Below are positions 7,530 to 14,675 of a stretch of 20,745 bases of DNA, one piece after another. The translations under genes and the position numbers were made by a program. The DNA is taken from the NCBI GenBank assembly GCA_044237765.1, contig JBIIEQ010000061.1, positions 1-20,745 on the forward strand. The letters run 5' to 3'. Position 1 is the stretch's first letter. Each line of letters opens with the position of its first letter. This DNA comes from UBA6136 sp044237765 (GTDB lineage: Bacteria > Pseudomonadota > Gammaproteobacteria > Methylococcales > Methylococcaceae). The notes below the pieces were generated by a model. The model saw only the letters and a program-made list of their open reading frames with translations, did not search any database and was not told where the DNA came from.

Positions 7530-8186
7530 CTACAACTGCTCGGCGGTTTTGACCCAGGCCTTGAAGGCAGGGGACTGATACTTCGTCATGTCCTCCAGCA
7601 AGGCCGAAGGGTCGGTATGGGCCAGCAATTGCGCCCGGTTTTCCGCCCGGAGAAAGCCTTCCGTCACCGCCTGATCGCAGAGCACCAGCAAGGGCTCAAA
7701 GTACCCGGCCACATTCAGCAGGCCGACAGGCTTGTGATGAAACCCCAGCTGAGCCCAGGTCAAGATCTCGAATAGCTCCTCGAAGGTGCCAAAACCACCC
7801 GGCAGGGCGATGAATCCATTCGCCAGCTCCGCCATGCGCGCCTTGCGAGTGTGCATGGAATCCACCACCTCTAGCCGGGTAATGCCCGGATGCTCGATGA
7901 GCTCCCCGGCGAACTCCCGTCCCATCAACGACTCCGGGATCACCCCGATGACCTGACCGCCCGCCTCGAGACAGGCATTGGAGACCACGCCCATCAGCCC
8001 GATGTTGCCACCGCCGTAGACCAACTCGAACCCGCGGGCGGCAATCATCTCGCCCACTGCGACCGCTGCATCGCGATATTCGGATCGCCGACCCTGACTC
8101 GCGCCACAAAAAACACAAATTCGATGGATGGGAGTTCGCTCCCAAGTCACTGGATTCCGCGATGACGGATGTTTTGGGTTGTTCAT
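7530..8186 (-). CDS. LOG family protein (cytokinin riboside 5'-monophosphate phosphoribohydrolase-like)
   Basis: A 218-residue Rossmann-like protein of the LOG family (TIGR00730 type). Such enzymes hydrolyse nucleoside 5'-monophosphates to a free base and ribose 5-phosphate; the bacterial substrate is often unknown. The signatures are complete: ICVFCGAS (23-30), LVYGGGNIGLMG (55-66), SMHTRKARM (110-118) with the conserved Arg-Lys pair, and LPGGFGTFEELFE (128-140). The first 20 residues before the first strand are poorly conserved in type, and there is no good RBS at the ATG at 8186, so the true start may be a little downstream. It converges on gmk, so co-regulation with nucleotide synthesis is not implied. 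Confidence 0.9.
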   Translation of the reverse strand: MNNPKHPSSRNPVTWERTPIHRICVFCGASQGRRSEYRDAAVAVGEMIAARGFELVYGGGNIGLMGVVSNACLEAGGQVIGVIPESLMGREFAGELIEHPGITRLEVVDSMHTRKARMAELANGFIALPGGFGTFEELFEILTWAQLGFHHKPVGLLNVAGYFEPLLVLCDQAVTEGFLRAENRAQLLAHTDPSALLEDMTKYQSPAFKAWVKTAEQL

Positions 8187-8371
8187 GAGAAGAATCTTGT
8201 TTCAGGAATATTTTTCAGCGTGCGGAATCCGGGTCGCTCGATACCTCAACGCCATATCTTTGGCGTGCGAACCCGCGTTGGCTTAAGCTCCGTAGCGGGG
8301 AACGCGGCCAATTTTATCGATGTACCCCATTTCTACTCGACTTCAAGAACGACAACAACCTGGAGGAATTT

Positions 8372-8983
8372 ATGAAAACAAGAGCAGCGACATTAGTCGC
8401 CCTCGCGCTTGGCAGTTCGCTGGTCGGCTGTGCGCAAAAATCCATTGCGCCGGCCTCGTTCAGCCCGCAATACCGCTCCGAACTGGACCTCCAGGAGGTG
8501 CCCAAGGTTAATCGATGTACCTCGCTGTCGGGCGTCGACGTCACGAATGGGTTGGCAAACAACCTCGTGGGCAAGCGAACACTCGAATCAAACCCCTTGC
8601 CGGCGCAGAACATCAGCCTGAAGGGGAACCCTACCCCCTGGATTCACGCCGCTTCCAATGCGATGCTTAAATTGTCTGGGATTAACCCTAGCGATCCAAA
8701 AGGGCCACGCATGAAGTTGAGCCTGGCAAATATCGCCATCAATGAAAATGTGCATGTGAACTCAGGCTATGACGCACGGGTGACGCTGGACGCGACACTG
8801 GCGAATCAACATGGCAAAACCTGCTGGAGTCAGAGTCAATCCGGCACTTCCCAGAATTATGGCGATTCGGGTTCTGCCATCAATTATCAGGAAACCATCA
8901 ATCACGCCCTGGATCGGGCCATCATGGCCATCGTGGCCGAGAAAAGTTTCCAGGACGCAGCCTGCGGCGTCTGCCGTGACTGA
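8372..8983 (+). CDS. Putative lipoprotein, unknown function
   Basis: A 203-residue protein with a short basic start, a hydrophobic stretch and a lipobox (SSLVGC, lipidated Cys at 20), so it is expected to be an envelope lipoprotein. The RBS GGAGG lies 6 nt before the ATG. The mature part has no motif I know. It holds a Ser/Gly/Asn-rich stretch near 155-170 (QSQSGTSQNYGDSGS), a helix-like region NHALDRAIMAIVAEK and a terminal pair of cysteines (AACGVC). The general plan recalls YajG-like lipoproteins, but I see no specific signature, so this is only a suggestion. It is flanked by about 185 bp upstream and about 320 bp downstream without genes, so it is probably a single-gene unit. Confidence 0.8.
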   Translation: MKTRAATLVALALGSSLVGCAQKSIAPASFSPQYRSELDLQEVPKVNRCTSLSGVDVTNGLANNLVGKRTLESNPLPAQNISLKGNPTPWIHAASNAMLKLSGINPSDPKGPRMKLSLANIAINENVHVNSGYDARVTLDATLANQHGKTCWSQSQSGTSQNYGDSGSAINYQETINHALDRAIMAIVAEKSFQDAACGVCRD

Positions 8984-9304
8984 CCGTCCGACCTTGCCTT
9001 GACCCACTTCCGGCCGGTGCCATCCGGACGTGTCTTCTGAACCAGCGATCCCGACTCACGGCGTTTGGTCGAGCTTCTTTCCCGTAGCGTGCTCGCTCTT
9101 CGCCGCGGCGTTACCCCCCTCAAAAAACACACGCCGATCAGGACTTCCCTGCTGGCACATCAACCCCATGCACCAGAACGGTTGACATCGCTCAAGCACG
9201 ACGAATAAAGTATCGACGCGGAACGTTTCGATGCAGAACATAAAACCCTGCACGCAGGTTCTGACGACCTACAAATAGAACGATAACTGACGAAGGAGGA
9301 GACC
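8984..9304 (+). other. Gene-free stretch of about 320 bp
   Basis: No convincing gene in either direction. Open frames on the minus strand (for example 9056-9253 and 8902-9132) lack a clear RBS and recognisable domains. The right part holds a good sigma70-type promoter (9182-9211) and a small hairpin, CCTG and CAGG around CACG near 9247-9258, in the leader of the gene at 9305. A decayed gene or a small RNA cannot be excluded. Confidence 0.4.
9182..9211 (+). promoter_or_regulatory. Sigma70-type promoter for the 9305-9904 gene pair
   Basis: A perfect -35 hexamer TTGACA (9182-9187) is followed after 18 nt by TAAAGT (9206-9211), or after 17 nt by ATAAAG. It is correctly oriented for the genes starting at 9305 and 9524 and would give a leader of about 85 nt. 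Confidence 0.5.
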
Positions 9305-9481
9305 ATGACCCAAGAGAGCGAACAGCCCAAAGACCGATTCTGGCTTTACGTTGCCGGCGCCACCATCGCGCTGGTCGGCATCATCCTGATGGTCAAGCTC
9401 AGCGAAAACGAGAAATACGATCCGATCATCCAGCAACAGAACGAGGAAATGGCGCGCATGAACATTCGCGTCGTGAAGTAA
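9305..9481 (+). CDS. Small single-span membrane protein (58 aa), unknown function
   Basis: An ATG at 9305 with a very strong RBS (GAAGGAGGA, 5 nt upstream) opens 58 codons ending in TAA at 9479-9481. Residues 1-11 are polar and acidic, residues 12-30 (FWLYVAGATIALVGIILMV) form one transmembrane helix, and residues 31-58 are a charged tail rich in Glu, Gln and Asn, probably helical. I do not recognise the family. The next gene starts 42 nt downstream with its own RBS, so the two probably form a transcription unit behind the promoter at 9182. The strong RBS and sensible topology argue that this short frame is real. Confidence 0.7.
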   Translation: MTQESEQPKDRFWLYVAGATIALVGIILMVKLSENEKYDPIIQQQNEEMARMNIRVVK

Positions 9482-9523
9482 GGACGGATTGATCAAACAA
9501 CGTATCGATTGAGGAAATTACCC

Positions 9524-9904
9524 ATGAGCACATCAGGAATGATCGGACAGTTTCAGAAAATGCTGGTGACCATGGCGCTGCTGCTGGGAGCCGGCAACGC
9601 CTTTTCGACCGAATATGAATACCGGGATCTTCTGGGCAACACCCTGGCCCCGCAGAAATGCTCCATCCAGGCCGAGGCGGAAGCCAAGGCCAAAGACCCC
9701 TACAACGTCGACAAGTATGTGAAGGTTTTCTGTGAAACGCAGGGCTATGGCTGGCACGTCTCCGAGACCAAGGACAACGGCAAGCTGGTCTGTAACGAAT
9801 GCAGCGGTCAATCCGGCAAATATCAGTGCCACCTTGAAGACCTGCGTGTCACCTGCAAACACATCAAACCCGGCTCGGTAGGGATGCTTCCGGGCAAAGG
9901 CTGA
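9524..9904 (+). CDS. Exported six-cysteine protein, unknown function
   Basis: The start is the ATG at 9524, with GAGGA 8 nt upstream; a TTG at 9509 would add five residues without an RBS. The 126-residue product has a hydrophobic segment at about 12-24 and a likely signal peptidase site after AGNA (23-26), so it is predicted periplasmic. The mature part has six cysteines (46, 70, 90, 93, 102, 111), including CNEC at 90-93. They could form three disulfides or, for CxxC, bind a metal. An Ala/Glu/Lys helix lies at about 48-57. I do not know the family. It probably shares a transcript with the 58-residue membrane protein just upstream, suggesting a joint envelope function. Confidence 0.75.
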   Translation: MSTSGMIGQFQKMLVTMALLLGAGNAFSTEYEYRDLLGNTLAPQKCSIQAEAEAKAKDPYNVDKYVKVFCETQGYGWHVSETKDNGKLVCNECSGQSGKYQCHLEDLRVTCKHIKPGSVGMLPGKG

Positions 9905-9920
9905 CGGTCAACAGAAATCA

Positions 9921-9985
9921 GCGTCGCAACCCCCTCGGACCCCCAGTTCGAGCCACCCAAGCGGGCACCCGCCTGGTTGCGACGC
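9921..9985. repeat. Perfect 11-bp inverted repeat with 43-bp spacer
   Basis: GCGTCGCAACC at 9921-9931 is exactly complementary to GGTTGCGACGC at 9975-9985. The spacer holds a smaller hairpin (GCGGG and CCCGC at 9961-9972). There is no T-run after it, so it is not a standard terminator. It could be an RNA structure, a protein-binding site or a degraded mobile repeat. Confidence 0.55.
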
Positions 9986-10010
9986 AATACCTTTATGGTA
10001 GAAAATTAGA

Positions 10011-10040
10011 CCTCCTTTTTCTTCAACCCACCCAAGGAGG
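10011..10040 (+). promoter_or_regulatory. Leader hairpin that would hide the RBS of the 10047 gene
   Basis: CCTCCTT at 10011-10017 is exactly complementary to AAGGAGG at 10034-10040, the ribosome binding site of the lipoprotein gene at 10047, with a 16-nt loop. ACCTCCTT is also nearly the anti-Shine-Dalgarno tail of 16S rRNA. Pairing would block translation. Whether the RNA folds this way in the cell is not shown. Confidence 0.5.
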
Positions 10041-10046
10041 ATCAAG

Positions 10047-10400
10047 ATGAAAAAGCATCTGCTGCTTGCTCTCACACTGGTACTTGCCGGCTGCGTCAGG
10101 GGTCCTGACTTGAAACCCCATGACTGGGCAATGGATGTCCAGACAGCGGAAACGCGCGAGGCCCACGATAATCTGGCCGATCACTATGAGGACATTGCCC
10201 GAACGATGGACGCCGATGCTGCCGAGGAACGGCGCATGCTCGACAAGTACATCACCTCTCCTCACAAGTACGGCAAGCAGATCCAGGACATCAAGGGCCG
10301 TTCCAACGCCATGATCCGGGACTTCGAGATGGCGGCGGCTGAAAGCCGCAAGATGGCGGCTTACCACCGTCAACTGGCCAATGCCGCAAGCAAGCCCTGA
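10047..10400 (+). CDS. Small helical lipoprotein, unknown function
   Basis: A 117-residue protein with a signal peptide and lipobox LVLAGC (lipidated Cys at 16). The mature part is almost entirely charged and probably alpha-helical, with Ala/Glu/Arg/His-rich stretches (ETREAHDNLADHYEDIAR, then AAAESRKMAAYHRQLANA) that resemble a coiled coil. No family is recognised. The RBS AAGGAGG is ideal and 6 nt from the ATG, but its complement occurs just upstream and may sequester it. The stop codon sits in the left arm of a small palindrome shared with the converging 5-oxoprolinase gene. Confidence 0.78.
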   Translation: MKKHLLLALTLVLAGCVRGPDLKPHDWAMDVQTAETREAHDNLADHYEDIARTMDADAAEERRMLDKYITSPHKYGKQIQDIKGRSNAMIRDFEMAAAESRKMAAYHRQLANAASKP

Positions 10401-10419
10401 TCCGGTTTCGGACGGATCA
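10398..10419. terminator. Short palindrome joining two convergent stop codons
   Basis: TGATCCG (10398-10404) and CGGATCA (10413-10419) form a 7-bp stem with an 8-nt loop. The left arm begins with the TGA of the plus-strand lipoprotein and the right arm ends with the TGA (read on minus) of the 5-oxoprolinase. There is no T-run, so termination activity is uncertain. Confidence 0.35.
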
Positions 10420-13400
10420 AGTCGACGCCTGACTGTCAGTGACATCAGGCCTGCCATAACCTCCCCCTCCGGGCGTTTCTATCCGGATCAGATCCCCCGG
10501 AAACACCTTGACCTCGGCCCGGGAGCCCAATTCATGCGGGCTCCCATCGGCCCTGACCAATCGGTTGTGCCCGGGTAATGCCGGCAAGCCGCCAACCAGG
10601 CCGAAGGGTTGCGTGAGACGGCGACTGGAAAGAATGCCCGCGATCATGGGCTCGAGAAACCGCACACAGCGAACGACGCCATCACCGCCGGGCTGACGAC
10701 CCGCGCCACCGCTCCCTCGACGAATCGCGAACTGCTCAAGCCTGACCGGCAGCCGCCACTCCAGCACTTCCGGGTCGGTAATGCGCGAATTGGTCATGTG
10801 CGTCTGCACGGCATCCGTACCGGCAAAGTCGGCTCCTGCTCCTGATCCCCCGCAAATCGTCTCGTAATACTGGTAACGCTCATTGCCAAAGGTGAAGTTG
10901 TTCATCGTGCCCTGCGAGGCGGCCAGTATGCCGAGCGCACCATACAGCGCATCGACTACATGCTGGGAGGTCTCGACATTGCCAGCCACCACCGCAGCGC
11001 CTGCATCGGGATTGAGCATGGAACCCCGGGGAATGATGATCTGCAGAGGGCGCAAGCAGCCCGCGTTAAGCGGTATGTCCTCCCGAACCAGGGTTCTGAA
11101 CACGTAGAGCACGGCGGCCTTGCAGACGGCGGCAGGCGCATTGAGATTATCCGGTTGCTGCGGCGATGTGCCGGTGAAATCAATCGTCGCGTTTCTGGCC
11201 CGGGCATTCACCGAAATCTTCACCCGAATGACGGCCCCCGTATCCATGGGCACCTCGCATTCGCCATCCCGCAAACGGCTGATCGCCCGACGGATGGCCT
11301 CCTCAGCATGGTCGTGAACATAAGTCATATAGGCTTGAACGGTCGTCAGCGAATACTGCTGGACAAGACGCTGCAGGCCATAAGCACCTCGAGCATTGGC
11401 CGCGATCTGCGCTTGGAGATCGGCCACGTTCTGGTCGGGATTTCTTGCCGGATGCGGCCCACTGGCCAGCCAGGCACGCACCGTCGCTTCGCAAAACTGG
11501 CCGGACTCGACGATTCTCAAGCCCGCACTCAGCACGCCTTCCTCCCCGATGGCGGTGCTGCCCGGCGGCATGGAGCCGGGCGTAATGCCGCCGACATCGG
11601 CGTGATGCCCGCGCGAGGCCAAGTAGAACAACACGCCCATACCGGCCTCATCAAATAGGGGCGTAATGACAGTGATATCCGGCAAATGGGTCCCGCCAGC
11701 ATGGGGGGCATTGCTCAGCCAGGCATCCCCAGGCCTGAAGTCGGCACCATGCGACTGAATCAGAGCCTTGACGCTTGCGCCCATGGACCCCAGATGCACA
11801 GGGATATGCGGCGCATTGGCGACGAGTTCGCCTTCGCCATCAAACAGCGCGCAGGAAAAATCCAGCCGTTCCTTGATGTTGACCGAATGCGCCGTATTCT
11901 GCAGCCGGTAGCCCATCTCCTCGGCCAGGGACATGAACAGGCGGTTGAAGATTTCCAATCGGACAGGATCACGCCCAGAGCTCGCGGAGGCAGTCGCTGG
12001 CTCTTGATCCATTCGCGTCAGCACCATGTCCCCGCGCAAGGTCATTTCGCCTTGCCAGCCGGGTTCGATGATCGTTGTCGAAGTGGACTCCAGCACAATG
12101 GCCGGCCCCACGATGGTCCGGCCCGCCGCCAACTTTTCTCGCTCAAGAACCGGCGTGTCGTGGCTCACCCCACCACTGAACAGCGGAACTCGCGCCATCG
12201 GCCGATCGCCACCGAGAGCGCGATCATAACCCGTTGTCTCCTGGACTGGTTCATCATGCGATTCGGCCATGATCAGTTCCAGCCGCAGTCGATCGACGAT
12301 GAGTGACTTGTCGGCACGGATGAAGCCAAATCGTTGCCGGTGTAGCGATTCAAATCCGTCCCGCAGGCCGTCGAGATCATCAAACGGCAACTCCAGCGTC
12401 GTATCGGACCCTTCATAGCGGAGCGCCAGACTTCGCCGGGCCACCGCCAAATGAGCGGGCAAGCCCTGATCCTGTAATTCGCCCTGGCCCTGCTGTTCAA
12501 GCTGATCCAGCTCTGTGGCCAGCTTCGGCAAAAGTTCGGTGAGGAGCGGCTCGGCCACCGTCTTTTCCCTGAGCCAACGATGATTGGCCAAGCCCATGCC
12601 ATAGGCCGACAGCACACCCGCCAGAGGATGCAGAAAAATCCGGCGTAGCCCCAAGCGCTCAGCCACCAGACAGGCGTGCTGACCACCCGCCGCGCCGAAG
12701 CAGCAAAGCGTGTAATCCGCAGTCAGATCATGCCCGCGCTGGATGGAGATTTTCTTGATGGCGGCAGCCATGTGCTCGACCGCCACCGCGATAAAGCCCT
12801 CGGCCACCTGTTCGGGGGTCGTGGTTCGTCCGGTGTCGCCACTGATGCGCACGGCCAGTTCACTGAAGCGGCGGCGGACAATCTCCACATCGATGGGCAA
12901 ATGGCCCTCCGGACCGAAAAGCCGAGGGAAAAACTCAGGCCTCAACTTACCCAGCATGACATTGGCATCCGTCACGCACAGGGGTCCACCCCGGCGATAA
13001 CAGGCCGGGCCGGGATCAGCCCCCGCCGAGTCGGGTCCAGCGCGGAAGCTCAGCCCGTCATAATGGAGAATCGACCCACCGCCAGCGGCGACGGTGTGGA
13101 TGTTCAGCATCGGCACATTCAGCCGAACGCCAGCGACCAGCAGGTCCTCGGTGCGCTCCAGCTCCCCAGCGTAATGGGCAACATCGGTCGACGTGCCACC
13201 CATATCAAAACTGACAATCTTGTCGAAGCCCGCCCGCCGCGCCGTTTTCACGGCCCCTATCATGCCGCCGGCGGGACCGGAAAGAATGCTGTCCTTACCC
13301 TGAAATTGCTTGGCCTCGACCAATCCTCCGCTGGATTGCATGAAACGGAGATCAGGGAGCGGTCGGGATATTTCGCCCAAAGCCCCCGCGAACTGCTCCA

Positions 13401-14070
13401 CATAATGTCGCAGCACGGGCGAAAGATAGGCATCCACCACCGCCGTGTCTCCGCGCCCTACTAAGCGCATGGCGGAGCTGCAGCGATGCGACAGCGATAC
13501 CTGGGTAAAGCCGATACGGCGGGCGAGAGCCTCAAGCGCCAACTCATGCGCCGGGTTTCGCCAGGCATGCATCAGCACTACGGCAACTGAGCGATATCCC
13601 TGATGGAAGACAGCGGTGAAATCCCGTTCGGCCTGCGCGAGATCCAGGGGTTCGACTTCGCCGCCCCGGGCATCCAGCCGACCCTGCACCTCGATAACGC
13701 TCTCGTAAAGCGGCTCGGGCCGCTCGATATGCAGGGCGAAAATGTCGGGGCGGTTCTGGTTGCCGATGCGCAAGGCATCGGCGAATCCTCGGGTGATGGC
13801 CAGCAAGGTGGGCTCACCCTTGCGCTCCAGCAGCGCATTGGTGCCCACGGTCGTGCCCATATTGATAGCCTCGATGCCGTAGTCGGCCGCATTGGCATGA
13901 CATTGGAGCAACTCGGTCACACCTTTCAGCGCGGCATCGACGTAACGCTCCGGATTTTCCGACAGGAGCTTGCGGGTCAGCAGCCGTCCGTCCGGATGGC
14001 GGGCCACAATGTCAGTGAACGTGCCGCCGCGATCAATCCAGAACCGCCAGCGCGGGGGAGTTGAGTTCAT
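10417..14070 (-). CDS. 5-oxoprolinase (ATP-dependent), fused HyuA-HyuB type
   Basis: Opens 5-oxo-L-proline to L-glutamate with ATP, a step of glutathione turnover and removal of spontaneously formed pyroglutamate. At 1217 residues it is the single-chain form joining hydantoinase/oxoprolinase A and B regions. The N-terminal actin-like motif is DRGGTFTDIVAR (13-24), with a second phosphate motif SFDMGGTSTDVAHY near 290, GPACYRRGG, and FGAAGGQHACLVAERLG near 460. The HyuB part starts near 700 (EEMGYRLQNTAHSVNIKE) and ends with ETPGGGGYGRP. The start is the ATG at 14070 with GAAGG 8 nt upstream; a TTG at 14085 is less likely. A hydantoinase of other specificity is possible, but the fusion and length fit oxoprolinase. 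It is divergent from iscR. Confidence 0.9.
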   Translation of the reverse strand: MNSTPPRWRFWIDRGGTFTDIVARHPDGRLLTRKLLSENPERYVDAALKGVTELLQCHANAADYGIEAINMGTTVGTNALLERKGEPTLLAITRGFADALRIGNQNRPDIFALHIERPEPLYESVIEVQGRLDARGGEVEPLDLAQAERDFTAVFHQGYRSVAVVLMHAWRNPAHELALEALARRIGFTQVSLSHRCSSAMRLVGRGDTAVVDAYLSPVLRHYVEQFAGALGEISRPLPDLRFMQSSGGLVEAKQFQGKDSILSGPAGGMIGAVKTARRAGFDKIVSFDMGGTSTDVAHYAGELERTEDLLVAGVRLNVPMLNIHTVAAGGGSILHYDGLSFRAGPDSAGADPGPACYRRGGPLCVTDANVMLGKLRPEFFPRLFGPEGHLPIDVEIVRRRFSELAVRISGDTGRTTTPEQVAEGFIAVAVEHMAAAIKKISIQRGHDLTADYTLCCFGAAGGQHACLVAERLGLRRIFLHPLAGVLSAYGMGLANHRWLREKTVAEPLLTELLPKLATELDQLEQQGQGELQDQGLPAHLAVARRSLALRYEGSDTTLELPFDDLDGLRDGFESLHRQRFGFIRADKSLIVDRLRLELIMAESHDEPVQETTGYDRALGGDRPMARVPLFSGGVSHDTPVLEREKLAAGRTIVGPAIVLESTSTTIIEPGWQGEMTLRGDMVLTRMDQEPATASASSGRDPVRLEIFNRLFMSLAEEMGYRLQNTAHSVNIKERLDFSCALFDGEGELVANAPHIPVHLGSMGASVKALIQSHGADFRPGDAWLSNAPHAGGTHLPDITVITPLFDEAGMGVLFYLASRGHHADVGGITPGSMPPGSTAIGEEGVLSAGLRIVESGQFCEATVRAWLASGPHPARNPDQNVADLQAQIAANARGAYGLQRLVQQYSLTTVQAYMTYVHDHAEEAIRRAISRLRDGECEVPMDTGAVIRVKISVNARARNATIDFTGTSPQQPDNLNAPAAVCKAAVLYVFRTLVREDIPLNAGCLRPLQIIIPRGSMLNPDAGAAVVAGNVETSQHVVDALYGALGILAASQGTMNNFTFGNERYQYYETICGGSGAGADFAGTDAVQTHMTNSRITDPEVLEWRLPVRLEQFAIRRGSGGAGRQPGGDGVVRCVRFLEPMIAGILSSRRLTQPFGLVGGLPALPGHNRLVRADGSPHELGSRAEVKVFPGDLIRIETPGGGGYGRPDVTDSQAST

Positions 14071-14110
14071 GGATTCAGCCTTCAAAAACGGGCTTCAGCT
14101 CGTCGCGGGA

Positions 14111-14135
14111 ATAATTGACTATTTTGCTAGGATAT
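14111..14135 (+). promoter_or_regulatory. IscR type 1-like operator upstream of iscR
   Basis: A 25-bp stretch from ATAATTGACTATTTT to GGATAT matches about 20 of 25 positions of the type 1 IscR consensus as I remember it from E. coli (ATA..YYGACT...GTCRR.TAT). It includes TTGACT, which can also serve as a -35 element. It lies 42-66 bp before the iscR start codon. This suggests the usual feedback in which [2Fe-2S]-IscR represses its own operon. The divergent 5-oxoprolinase start is 41 bp away and could also be affected. Confidence 0.55.
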
Positions 14136-14177
14136 GTGACTCTCGGTGGAAGTCGCTCACCCCCGAGGAGATCGTTC

Positions 14178-14663
14178 GTGCGCTTAACGACCAAAGGCCG
14201 CTATGCCGTCACCGCCATGCTGGACTTGGCTTATCATAGCGAAAAAAAGCCCGTCACCCTGACCGATATCGCCAAGCGACAGGAGATTTCACTCTCCTAT
14301 CTTGAGCAGCTGTTCGCCCGCCTGCGACGTTCCGGTATGGTCGAGGGGGTGCGCGGACCGGGCGGCGGTTATCAGCTCAGCCGCAAGGCCGACCAGATAA
14401 GCATCGCCGAAATCATTGCGGCGGTCGACGAAACCATCGACTCCACCCGTTGCGGCGGCAAGGCAAACTGCCAGAGCGCCCAACCCTGCCTCACCCACGA
14501 TTTGTGGATGGGCCTGAGCGACCAGATTCGACACTACCTCGACTCCATCACTCTGCAGGACGTGTTGCTGCGCAAGAACGTGCGCATGGTGGCAGAAAGA
14601 CAGGATCAGCTCAGCTCCGGCGGCGACATCGAAATTCCCTTGCAGCGAGGCATCCGGGCCTGA
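14178..14663 (+). CDS. iscR: Fe-S cluster-responsive transcription factor IscR
   Basis: An Rrf2-family regulator that senses cellular Fe-S status. The start is the GTG at 14178, with GAGGAG 7 nt upstream, giving the canonical N-terminus MRLTTKGRYAVTAMLDLA; the frame also continues upstream but without support. The 161-residue protein has the winged helix (ISLSYLEQLFARLRRSG, then GVRGPGGGYQLSR) and the full cluster ligand set: Cys92, Cys98, Cys104 and His107 (RCGGKANC, CLTHDLW), at the same positions as in E. coli. It is the first gene of a short operon with iscS and iscA, and an IscR-like operator sits just upstream. Confidence 0.97.
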   Translation: MRLTTKGRYAVTAMLDLAYHSEKKPVTLTDIAKRQEISLSYLEQLFARLRRSGMVEGVRGPGGGYQLSRKADQISIAEIIAAVDETIDSTRCGGKANCQSAQPCLTHDLWMGLSDQIRHYLDSITLQDVLLRKNVRMVAERQDQLSSGGDIEIPLQRGIRA

Positions 14664-14675
14664 ACATCGGCGGGC

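Noticed and set aside
8187..8371. Hairpin ACGCCA/TGGCGT at 8249-8266 as a terminator or riboswitch
   Set aside because: A 6-bp stem without a T-run and no known riboswitch pattern; too weak to call.
9056..9253. Minus-strand 65-codon frame in the 8984-9304 gap
   Set aside because: No RBS or family resemblance, and it runs against the promoter at 9182; a decayed gene is possible but unsupported.
12676..13464. Plus-strand open frame (262 codons) inside the 5-oxoprolinase gene
   Set aside because: The opposite strand codes for a complete conserved enzyme throughout; this is a shadow frame.
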